From contig JBHHZI010000102.1 of NCBI GenBank assembly GCA_046757965.1, positions 1 through 12,087 of the forward strand: a stretch of 12,087 bases of DNA. Direction: 5' to 3'. The notes under the pieces were generated by a model. That model did no database searches, had not been told where the DNA came from, and saw only the letters and a program-made list of their open reading frames with translations. This stretch comes from JBHHZI01 sp046757965 (lineage in GTDB: Bacteria > Acidobacteriota > Polarisedimenticolia > SMYD01). This document shows positions 1-6,428 of this stretch, piece after piece. The position numbers and the translations under genes were made by a program. How positions within the stretch are numbered: position 1 is the first letter of the stretch; every line of letters starts with the position of its first letter.

Positions 1-1153
1 GGCGGTCCGGGTCGATGGGAGAGAGGGCGATGGGGAGCTTGCGGTCGTGCAGCAGACGCGTCAACTCACCCATGATCCAGTTGGCGGCGGCGCGAGGGGT
101 CGCGCCGGCGGCGATGACCGCCTCGCAATAATCGGCCAGTGGCCGTGACCGGGTCAGGAAGTCGGCGGCGTCCTCGCCCAGTGCCAGATCGTCGATGAAC
201 CGGCGCCGCCGTGCCGCCGGCATCTCGGGCAGTGTCGCGGCGAGCTGTTCGCGTCGGGCGGCATCGATGATCAGTGGCAGAAGATCCGGCTCGGGAAAGT
301 AACGGTAGTCCGGGCTCTCCTCCTTCGAACGCATGGTGCGCGTGACATCGGCGTCGGCATCGTAGAGGCGGGTCTCCTGCACGATCGTCTCGCCGCCGGC
401 CAGCCGGCGTCGCTGGCGGGCGATCTCGTGAACCAGGGCCCGCTGCACGTTGCGAAACGAGTTCAGGTTCTTCAACTCGGTGCGGGTGCCCAGGGTGGTG
501 GTCCCGGCGGGACGGAGCGAGATGTTGGCGTCGGCCCGCATGGACCCCTCCTCCATGTTGCCGTCGCAGACGCCGAGATAGGTCAGGATCGAGCGCAGCC
601 GCACGAGATAGGCATGGGCCGCCTCCGGTGAGTGCAGGTCGGGCTCGGAGACGATCTCGCAGAGCGGCACACCCGCCCGGTTGAAATCGAGATACGTGTT
701 GGTGTCCTGAGCGGCGAGATCTGCGTGGGTGGATTTTCCCGCATCCTCTTCGAGATGAATCCGGGTCAGCCGGACCGAGAACGGGCGAGAGTCCACCTCT
801 GCCTCGATGTGGCCCCCGGTGGCGAACGGGCGGGAGAACTGGGAGATCTGGTAGCCCTTGGGCAGATCGGGGTAGAAGTAATTCTTGCGGGCGAAGATCG
901 ACTCGGTATGCACCGTGCATCCGACACTCAGACCCAGGCGCACCGCCGCCTCCACTGCCGCGAGGTTGAGCACCGGTAGCGCGCCGGGCAGACCGAGGCA
1001 GACCGGACAGACGTGAGTATTCGGTGGGGCGCCGAAGCGGGTTGAACAGGCGCAGAACAGCTTGGTGCGCACGTCGAGTTGAGCATGAACCTCGAGGCCG
1101 ATCACCGGCTCGTAGGCGACCTCGGTCTGGGCCCGGACCGTCACGGCGGCCAT
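1..1153 (-). CDS. gatB: Aspartyl/glutamyl-tRNA amidotransferase subunit B (partial, C-terminus beyond left edge)
   Basis: GatB is the tRNA-binding kinase-like subunit of cytoplasmic GatCAB, which converts misacylated Glu-tRNA(Gln) and/or Asp-tRNA(Asn) to Gln-tRNA(Gln)/Asn-tRNA(Asn) using ammonia passed on by GatA. I read 384 residues. Family signatures appear in order: VIGLEVHAQL near residue 17; a four-cysteine set C34/C36 and C49/C52 (CPVCLGLPGALPVLN); KNYFYPDLPKGYQIS near 90; HLEEDAGK near 133; DFNRAGVPLCEIVSEPD near 156; GNMEEGSMRADANISL near 198; TELKNLNSFR near 225; MRSKEESPDYRYFPEPDL near 274. The family is about 475-480 residues long, so roughly 90-100 residues, mainly the tRNA-contacting YqeY-like tail, lie outside the window. 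The start is ATG at 1153; a GTG three codons later is possible, and neither has a convincing Shine-Dalgarno. gatA and gatC are not visible. The identity is very secure. Confidence 0.97.
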   Translation of the reverse strand, partial: MAAVTVRAQTEVAYEPVIGLEVHAQLDVRTKLFCACSTRFGAPPNTHVCPVCLGLPGALPVLNLAAVEAAVRLGLSVGCTVHTESIFARKNYFYPDLPKGYQISQFSRPFATGGHIEAEVDSRPFSVRLTRIHLEEDAGKSTHADLAAQDTNTYLDFNRAGVPLCEIVSEPDLHSPEAAHAYLVRLRSILTYLGVCDGNMEEGSMRADANISLRPAGTTTLGTRTELKNLNSFRNVQRALVHEIARQRRRLAGGETIVQETRLYDADADVTRTMRSKEESPDYRYFPEPDLLPLIIDAARREQLAATLPEMPAARRRRFIDDLALGEDAADFLTRSRPLADYCEAVIAAGATPRAAANWIMGELTRLLHDRKLPIALSPIDPDR

Positions 1154-1192
1154 TCTAGCTGCTCGCGTCCGTGCGCTACCATGCACCGGCCG

Positions 1193-1639
1193 ATGGGAAC
1201 ACTTCTGGACATCGCGATTCACCGGGCGCCGCGCGGTGAGATGATCCGGCTCGAGGAAGCGTGGGTGACGCCGGCTCATGGTGTGGCGGATGATTTTCGC
1301 GGCTCGCCGGGCTGGCGGCAGATCACCGTCGTGTCCCACGCCGACTGGGAGGCGGTCTGTGGAGGTCTGGGCACCGACCTCGACTGGGTCATCCGGCGGG
1401 CCAACCTGCTCATCGACGGCATCGAACTGCAAAGATCCACCGGCCAGGTGCTGTGCATCGGCGAGGCGCGGCTCGTCGTCACCGGCGAGAGCCGGCCGTG
1501 CGAGCGGATGGATGCAGCCCATCACGGTCTGCGCGAGGCGCTGTCTCCCCAGTGGCGCGGCGGTGTCTGCTGCCGGGTGGCGGCCGCCGGTCGGATCCGT
1601 GCCGGAGACACCGTGTCGATGGAACCGGGCGGGGCCTAG
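1193..1639 (+). CDS. MOSC domain-containing protein
   Basis: The product has 148 residues and is essentially a single MOSC (molybdenum cofactor sulfurase C-terminal) domain. The family is thought to handle sulfur or molybdenum cofactor via a conserved cysteine; stand-alone bacterial members such as YiiM act on N-hydroxylated compounds or are uncharacterised. Seen here: GVADDFRGSPGWRQITVVS at about 30-48, DWEAV followed by RRANLLIDGIEL at about 68-79, the conserved cysteine C103 in RPCERMD, and the closing RGGVCCRV...G.I..GDTV at about 122-141. The start at 1193 puts the domain in register with the family; an in-frame ATG at 1181 would add four residues. No clear Shine-Dalgarno precedes either. 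The gene diverges from gatB with only about 27-39 bases between start codons and ends 22 bases from the convergent peptidase gene. The domain is clear; the substrate cannot be named. Confidence 0.88.
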   Translation: MGTLLDIAIHRAPRGEMIRLEEAWVTPAHGVADDFRGSPGWRQITVVSHADWEAVCGGLGTDLDWVIRRANLLIDGIELQRSTGQVLCIGEARLVVTGESRPCERMDAAHHGLREALSPQWRGGVCCRVAAAGRIRAGDTVSMEPGGA

Positions 1640-1643
1640 AGGG

Positions 1644-1678
1644 GCGGCCGGCAGGCCCCGGTCACGGCCGGCGGCCGC
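1644..1678. terminator. Possible bidirectional hairpin between convergent genes
   Basis: A GC-only inverted repeat lies between the MOSC stop codon and the end of the convergent M28 peptidase gene. Arms GCGGCCG (1644-1650) and CGGCCGC (1672-1678) pair perfectly, and inner GGCC segments (1654-1657 with 1666-1669) can extend the stem. No T-tract follows on either strand, so intrinsic termination is uncertain. Such palindromes also arise by chance in GC-rich DNA, and the right arm lies inside the last codons of the peptidase. Confidence 0.25.
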
Positions 1679-3188
1679 GAGCCCCCCGGGCCCAGGCCTC
1701 CCACACCGGCGGGAACATCTTCATCTGCTCGGCGAGCGAGGTCTCTCTCACCAGCGTCTCGACCGCGGCGCGGTCCTGGCGGTTCCAGGTCACGTCGGTG
1801 GAGGCAAATCCCCAGGTCATCGCCGCGGCGATGGCGCCGTTGAGCCGGAGCTGGCCGAGGTCCACCTTGTCGAAGGTGTCCGAGCCGGCGTGGTAGTTGG
1901 GGCCGTAGTTCGCGGATTCCTGGCTCGCCACGAGGTTAGCGACGCCCTCGAGCATGAAGTCGAAGTTGTCGGTGCCGACGATCGGTTCGTCCACATGGAT
2001 GAACGGTCCGAGTCCGCTCACCGGCGCGAGCAGGCGATCCACCACCGGGATCAGCTCGGGCCGGCCGTTTGTGTACATCCCGGTGATGCGGCCACTCCCG
2101 ATGTCATAGGCCGAGGCCATGACGTGCCGGTCGAGTTCGTCCGCATGCTGCCTGACGTAGGCCCACGACCCGAACATCCCCTGCTCCTCCCCGTTGAAGA
2201 GGCAGAAGCGGATCGTGCGCCGGGGGTGCAGATCGAGGCGGCGGATCTGGCGGGCGATGTCGATGATCATCGCCACGTTGCAGCCGTCGTCGAGAGCGCC
2301 GGTGCCCAGCCCCCAGGAGTCCAGGTGGGCGCCGATCACGACGTATTCATCGGGGTCGGTCGCGCCCCGGATCTCCCCGATCACGTTGTCACTCCGGTAG
2401 GGGCCGCTGGTGGCGATATCCAGCACCACGTGCATGCGCAGGCGGTGCCCCGCCCTCAGGAGACGCAGCGCCCGCAGCCCGCGGCTCCGCTCGATCACCA
2501 TCAGCAGGCTCTCGTTGTCGCTGCCGCGGGAGGCCACGTGCCGGTGGAGCAGGTTGTCCGGGCGGGATCCGACATAGACGACGCCCGCGGCGCCGGCGGC
2601 GACGGCGCGTGCCTCGATCCGGGTGGCCTCGCGGTACTCCCGGAACAGGCCGTCGACGTCGAGCAGTTCATCGGTGCCGACGAGGAGCAGCGCGCCCCGG
2701 GCCGCCTGGCCCAGCCCTGCGATCGCGGTGTCCTCTCCCCGGCCGGCGTCCAGGAGGGGAGCGTCGAATCCATCGGTGGGGGTGGGTGCGGAGAACGGCA
2801 TGGCCGCGATGCGCGCCGGGAACTCCCCGCCGCCGCCGTCCGTGTCGCCGGCGAGGGGGACGTCATCGAACCGGATGGTGGCCACAGCCCGCCGCTCGAG
2901 CCAGCCCGCAGGCATGGTGAACGATTCGCGCCGCGCCGGCACCCCGGCGGCCTCCAGTGTTCGCAGCGCCCACTCGACGGCCGCGCGGTTGGCGGCCGAA
3001 CCGGTGGGGCGCCCTCCGATCTCGTCGGTGAGCCGGCGCAGATCCTCGGTCATCGGAGTCGGGCCGAGAAGCGCCGCGACCAGGTCGCGCACCTCCGCGG
3101 GGCCATTCGCCGGCCGGGCAGCACCCAGCACGGCAACGGTGGGCAGGGCCGCGAGCAACGCGAACCCCAAACGGCGTCGAGGATTCAT
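1662..3188 (-). CDS. Exported M28-family zinc metallopeptidase (aminopeptidase/carboxypeptidase Q-like) with PA-type insert
   Basis: This 508-residue protein is probably secreted or periplasmic and would remove amino acids from peptides with a two-zinc centre. The N-terminus (RRRLGFALLAALPTVAVLG) is a typical signal peptide with cleavage around residues 24-28. Residues about 140-250 resemble a PA (protease-associated) domain. The M28 catalytic domain follows, and all five zinc ligands can be assigned: H288 (AHLDSWG), D300 (ALDDG), E335, D362 (YDIGSG) and H433 (NYHAGSDTF), with E334 of NGEEQG as general base. The architecture resembles carboxypeptidase Q/plasma glutamate carboxypeptidase relatives. 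The start at 3188 is preferred because an AGGAGG lies 8 bases upstream and the signal peptide begins there, although the frame stays open for some 460 further bases. The upstream neighbour, 103 bases away on the same strand, is the unknown cysteine-cluster protein. Family is secure; the exact peptide specificity is not. Confidence 0.93.
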   Translation of the reverse strand: MNPRRRLGFALLAALPTVAVLGAARPANGPAEVRDLVAALLGPTPMTEDLRRLTDEIGGRPTGSAANRAAVEWALRTLEAAGVPARRESFTMPAGWLERRAVATIRFDDVPLAGDTDGGGGEFPARIAAMPFSAPTPTDGFDAPLLDAGRGEDTAIAGLGQAARGALLLVGTDELLDVDGLFREYREATRIEARAVAAGAAGVVYVGSRPDNLLHRHVASRGSDNESLLMVIERSRGLRALRLLRAGHRLRMHVVLDIATSGPYRSDNVIGEIRGATDPDEYVVIGAHLDSWGLGTGALDDGCNVAMIIDIARQIRRLDLHPRRTIRFCLFNGEEQGMFGSWAYVRQHADELDRHVMASAYDIGSGRITGMYTNGRPELIPVVDRLLAPVSGLGPFIHVDEPIVGTDNFDFMLEGVANLVASQESANYGPNYHAGSDTFDKVDLGQLRLNGAIAAAMTWGFASTDVTWNRQDRAAVETLVRETSLAEQMKMFPPVWEAWARGARGRRP

Positions 3189-3196
3189 TCCGGCTC

Positions 3197-3202
3197 CCTC
3201 CT
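3197..3202 (-). promoter_or_regulatory. Strong Shine-Dalgarno of the M28 peptidase gene
   Basis: AGGAGG on the minus strand is spaced 8 bases from the ATG at 3188. It is the best ribosome binding site in the window and decides the start of the peptidase against the much longer open frame upstream. Confidence 0.8.
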
Positions 3203-3291
3203 GGTTCCTGCCCTCGCGCGTGGGACGAGCCACCCCGGCCGGCGCGGGCGGCGGGCGGGAACGCCGATCCTGCCCGGAAACGGGGCCGTGG

Positions 3292-4467
3292 TCAACGTGG
3301 AGGGTGGCCGGTCTGCGCCAGACCCCGGAAGAACTCGCGGGATTCTTCGGCGGATGCCGCCCGCCAGCGTCCCAGCTTGCGCTTGCGTCCGATCGCCTCG
3401 CGGCTGTACCGGACGCTGGAGACGAGGCGCCCCTCCGGGGTGAGAAAATGGGTCCGGCCGCGCTCTCCGAGGACGACAAGGGCGCCACTGCGCTCGTCGA
3501 CCAGCAAGGTCTCCGGGCGCGCGTCGCGCACGTCGTCCATGGCCTTGCGTGTCGGCCGGTCGCCGGCGGCATGACGCCGCTCGGCGTGTGCCGTTCGCCG
3601 CTGCCGGCCACGCTGGGAACGCTCCAGGCGCCGGGCGAGGCCGCCAAGGATGCCCCCGATGCGCTCGTCCCTTTCCGCGCGGGATTGATGAGGTTTCCCG
3701 TCGCGGCGACGACCTGGGCGGACGACTCCGGCCAGGGCGGCCTGGGCCCAGATCAGCGGACGTCGCCACGGAAGGTCCGACGCCCTCTCCCAGAGCAACC
3801 CGAGATCCCCGCCGGCAGGCGTCCGGCCGAGCACGTTCATCGCCAGGCGGCGCCGGCCTCCCGGGTCCGTCGAACCGGTCACCTGAAACGTCAGCGCCAC
3901 CACACCTCGCGGCTCCGTGCCTCGCGACGGGACGCGGAAATAGCCGGCCACCAGCTGGGCCAGCAGATCGTAGACGGGATTGCGCCAGGCCGGGAGGAGT
4001 TCCCCGCCCAGGGTGTCGGCATCCTGGATGATGGTGACGAAGGCCGGGCGATCATCATAGAGTTCCTGCACCCGGGGATGTTTCATCTCCAGGCAGTACT
4101 GGGGAAACGGCATCCACAGGGGCGTTCCCACGGGTGCGTAGCCGACGAAGACCTGGCGGGAATCCGGCGGCATCGAGTGCGAGCAGTCCGACCCGGAACA
4201 GCGATGGCAATACGTATGCCCCGGGCGAAAGGCAGCGGCGCGCTCGATGGCGTCGTCGATCTGTTGCTCGATGGCGTCGGTGAGCTGCCTGGAAAACGCA
4301 TCCGTCTCGCTGTTCGCGGCGGTCAGGTCGATGCCGAGGGGAATGTCGATGCGGCTCAGCGCGGGCTCGACGAGATGAGCCCCGCTCTTGCGGGCGAGCA
4401 GCTCACGCACGATGCGTCGCAGCGCGTCGTGGATCAGCTCAGCTTGCGCCTGGAGACGACCTGTCAT
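3292..4467 (-). CDS. Uncharacterised 391-residue protein with a C-x2-C-x4-C cluster
   Basis: I do not recognise this family. The N-terminus (about 1-80) looks helical and charged (IHDALRRIVRELLARK, then a segment around QLTDAIEQQIDDAIERA). Next comes a cysteine cluster, C87, C90 and C95 (YCHRCSGSDCSHS), with a fourth cysteine at C125 (FPQYCLEM), which could bind a metal. The middle (about 105-240) is mixed and hydrophobic in patches (RQVFVGYAPVGTPLWMPF, RPAFVTIIQDADTLGGELL). Residues about 250-310 are strongly basic, and the C-terminus (about 320-383) is short strands (TLLVDERSGALVVLGERGRTHFL) plus a basic helix. There is no signal peptide or obvious membrane segment. The start is ATG at 4467; the frame stays open upstream into the acyl-CoA dehydrogenase but that extension is unlikely coding. 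It begins 101 bases after the acyl-CoA dehydrogenase on the same strand and may be the last gene of the fatty-acid operon. Coding status is likely; function is unknown. Confidence 0.7.
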   Translation of the reverse strand: MTGRLQAQAELIHDALRRIVRELLARKSGAHLVEPALSRIDIPLGIDLTAANSETDAFSRQLTDAIEQQIDDAIERAAAFRPGHTYCHRCSGSDCSHSMPPDSRQVFVGYAPVGTPLWMPFPQYCLEMKHPRVQELYDDRPAFVTIIQDADTLGGELLPAWRNPVYDLLAQLVAGYFRVPSRGTEPRGVVALTFQVTGSTDPGGRRRLAMNVLGRTPAGGDLGLLWERASDLPWRRPLIWAQAALAGVVRPGRRRDGKPHQSRAERDERIGGILGGLARRLERSQRGRQRRTAHAERRHAAGDRPTRKAMDDVRDARPETLLVDERSGALVVLGERGRTHFLTPEGRLVSSVRYSREAIGRKRKLGRWRAASAEESREFFRGLAQTGHPPR

Positions 4468-4568
4468 CGGTTTGTCCCGGCGCCCCGCCCCGTGGCCGCA
4501 GGCGACTGCTCCGACCCGGGGCGCGACGCCTTCGGTGCCGGCCGCCCTGTGACCCCCCGATACCGCGG

Positions 4569-6323
4569 TCAGCCGACCTTGTAGCCGTCGTCGGCGTAGG
4601 CGACGTCGGAGATCTCGGTCGTGAGTGCGTCGTCGTTCTTCTCGATCTGCGTCAGGTGGCGCCGCATCCGGCGCCATGCCTGCCTGCAGAACAGGCGGGT
4701 CAGCTTGACCTCGCGGGCCGCGGCCTCCTCCCCACCGTCGGTAAGCTTCGAGGTCGTTCTCGACACCGTGGCAATCATGGCGTACAGGTCGATCCCGGCG
4801 TTGGCGATCCGTTCCTGCACATACTCACGCTCCATGATCTTCTTGCCGTGGTCGCGCAGGGCTCGCTCGACACCCGCCGCGAAGCGCGCCGTCCATTCGG
4901 AGATGAGATCGGCCTCTTCCTTCAGGACCGGATGGGCCCCTTCGATCTTCTGCGGAGCGACCGCCTGCTTGATCTTGTGTGTCGCGAATTCCGTCAGCGT
5001 GCCGATGTTGCCCAGCGGCTCCCTGAGTGCCCGTCCGACCTCCTTGAGGGCCTCGCCGGGCCTCTGCAGGCCGGCGAGCGCCGTGTACATGCGCAGGATC
5101 TCGTTGGTTCCCTCGAAGATGAGATTGATGCGCGCATCTCTCAGGAAGCGCTCGAAGGGATACTCGCTCATGTATCCGTTGCCGCCGTTGATCTGCACGG
5201 CATGGTTGACCACCCGCCACAGGACCTCGGAGGCGAACACCTTGCTCATGGCCGATTCGAGGGAGAAGTCGAGGCCCGGTCGATCACACAACCCGGTGGT
5301 CAGGTAGACGACCGATTCGGCCGCATAGGTCTCGCTCATCATCGCCGCGAACTTGCGCCGGATCATCTCGAACTCCGCGATCGTCTGCCCGAACGCCTTG
5401 CGCTCCTTGGCATGGGCCACCGAGAGGTCGATCATCTCCTTGCAGGCGCCGACACAGCCGGCGGCCAGGGAGAGCCGGCCGGTGTTGAGGATCTCCATGG
5501 CCATCTTGAAGCCGCCACCGAGCCTTCCGAGAAGGTGAGCGGCGGGAACCCGGACGTTGTCGAAGACGACGTCCACGGTGTTGGATCCGCGAATGCCCAG
5601 CTTGTGCATCGGCGGTGTCGTCGACACGCCCCCCAGATCCCGCTTCACCAGGAAGCAGGAGACGGTCCGGGTGGGCCTGGTCTCCCCGGGAATCTCCGTC
5701 CGGGCGAAGACGGTGAACACCTCGGCGAACCCACCGTTGGTGATCCACTGCTTGCGGCCGTTGAGAACCCACACGTCGTCCCCGGCGTCGTGGACCGCCC
5801 TGGTGGTCATCGCGGCCGCATCCGAACCCGAACCGGGCTCGGTGAGGGCATAGGCGCCGATCCATTCTCCCGACGCGAGCCGGGGAAGAAACTCCTTCTT
5901 CTGCTCCTCGTTGCCGAAGAGCAGGATGCCCTTGATGCCGATGGACTGGTGCCCGCCGACCACCGTGGCGGTGGCCGCGCAGTGGCGGCAGACCTGCTCC
6001 ATCAGACGGCAATAGGCGCCGGTGGAGAAGCCGATGCCGCCGTATTCCTCGGGCACGGTGAACCCGAGAATGCCCAGATCGGCGAGCTCACGGATGGTCT
6101 CCTGCGGGATCTCCATCTCCCGGTCGTACCGCGCGCCGTCCAGGCGGTCCGCGGCGAAGCGGGAGAACTCGGCCAGGATCATCTCCAGCGATTCGCGCTC
6201 CTCGGCCACGCCGGTCGGGTAGGGAAAGACGAGAGATTCGTCGATGGCACCGAGGAACAGACCCTTGGCGAACGACGGCTTCTCCGTCGCTTTCTGGTTC
6301 ACGGGGGGGGCAGTGGCAGTCAC
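4569..6323 (-). CDS. Acyl-CoA dehydrogenase, long/very-long-chain type (FadE-like)
   Basis: This FAD enzyme of 584 residues would introduce the trans-2,3 double bond into acyl-CoA, the first oxidative step of beta-oxidation, passing electrons to electron-transfer flavoprotein. The N-terminal helical domain (about 40-150), beta domain (YALTEPGSGSDA at 158-169, WITNGGFA at 193-200) and C-terminal helical domain are in the usual order. The catalytic glutamate is E404 in LIFEGTNEILRMY. INGGNGYMSEYPFERFLRDARI (about 378-399) is typical. The extra C-terminal domain after about residue 425 gives the length of VLCAD/ACAD9 and Bacillus FadE-type enzymes rather than the roughly 380-residue short/medium-chain ones. 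The start is GTG at 6323: homologues begin near PSFAKGLFLG, no in-frame ATG precedes it, and purine-rich AAGGA lies about 7 bases upstream. A run of eight C lies in codons 5-7. It follows the hydratase/dehydrogenase gene after 105 bases of leader. Confidence 0.96.
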   Translation of the reverse strand: MTATAPPVNQKATEKPSFAKGLFLGAIDESLVFPYPTGVAEERESLEMILAEFSRFAADRLDGARYDREMEIPQETIRELADLGILGFTVPEEYGGIGFSTGAYCRLMEQVCRHCAATATVVGGHQSIGIKGILLFGNEEQKKEFLPRLASGEWIGAYALTEPGSGSDAAAMTTRAVHDAGDDVWVLNGRKQWITNGGFAEVFTVFARTEIPGETRPTRTVSCFLVKRDLGGVSTTPPMHKLGIRGSNTVDVVFDNVRVPAAHLLGRLGGGFKMAMEILNTGRLSLAAGCVGACKEMIDLSVAHAKERKAFGQTIAEFEMIRRKFAAMMSETYAAESVVYLTTGLCDRPGLDFSLESAMSKVFASEVLWRVVNHAVQINGGNGYMSEYPFERFLRDARINLIFEGTNEILRMYTALAGLQRPGEALKEVGRALREPLGNIGTLTEFATHKIKQAVAPQKIEGAHPVLKEEADLISEWTARFAAGVERALRDHGKKIMEREYVQERIANAGIDLYAMIATVSRTTSKLTDGGEEAAAREVKLTRLFCRQAWRRMRRHLTQIEKNDDALTTEISDVAYADDGYKVG

Positions 6324-6355
6324 GGCCGCATCCTTTTCCTCGAGAGGTTGGCAAG

Positions 6356-6406
6356 GGGAAAACGGCTCGAACCCGTTCTCCCGGTCAACTTTATTCCATC
6401 GGGAGA
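6356..6406 (-). promoter_or_regulatory. Leader with two mutually exclusive hairpins before the acyl-CoA dehydrogenase
   Basis: In the minus-strand RNA three segments occur in order: TCTCCCG (6406-6400), CGGGAGAACGG (6383-6373) and CCGTTTTCCC (6365-6356). Segment 1 pairs with the start of segment 2 (7 base pairs, 16-base loop). Segment 2 alternatively pairs with segment 3 (10 base pairs including one G-U, 7-base loop GTTCGAG). Both cannot form at once, because they share CGGGAGA. No U-tract follows, so this is not a standard intrinsic terminator. It could equally be the end of the upstream transcript, an RNA processing site or chance. The DNA repeat could also be an operator. Confidence 0.35.
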
Positions 6407-6415
6407 GTGATTCAA
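6388..6415 (-). promoter_or_regulatory. Weak sigma-70-like promoter candidate before the acyl-CoA dehydrogenase
   Basis: TTGAAT (6415-6410) and TAAAGT (6393-6388) are separated by 16 bases on the minus strand, each matching four of six consensus positions. It sits in the most AT-rich stretch of the gap and would give the acyl-CoA dehydrogenase its own transcript starting just before the second hairpin. It is a weak match and may be chance. Confidence 0.22.
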
Positions 6416-6428
6416 CCCGGGCCGGCCG

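Noticed and set aside
3189..3647. N-terminal extension of the M28 peptidase frame
   Set aside because: The extension overlaps the unknown gene, is Arg/Pro/Ser-rich, and sits upstream of an AGGAGG and a signal peptide that mark the start at 3188.
4562..4569. Palindrome ACCGCGGT at the end of the acyl-CoA dehydrogenase gene
   Set aside because: It is eight bases, overlaps the stop codon, has no T-tract and is expected by chance at this base composition.
1278..4584. Long plus-strand open frames opposite the M28 peptidase and the unknown protein
   Set aside because: They show no recognisable motifs and lie opposite the peptidase, whose five zinc ligands are intact; they are compositional shadows.
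4468..4677. N-terminal extension of the unknown protein into the acyl-CoA dehydrogenase gene
   Set aside because: The added residues are mostly Arg/Ala/Gly shadow sequence, and the ATG at 4467 lies in the gap after the dehydrogenase stop.
6384..6398. Sigma-54-like element TGGAATAAAGTTGAC before the acyl-CoA dehydrogenase
   Set aside because: The invariant GG and GC are not ten bases apart: the position that should be GC reads AC, so it is a near miss of the -24/-12 consensus.
4656..6410. A 584-codon plus-strand frame opposite the acyl-CoA dehydrogenase
   Set aside because: Its length only mirrors the real gene; the translation is low-complexity in character and without family signatures.
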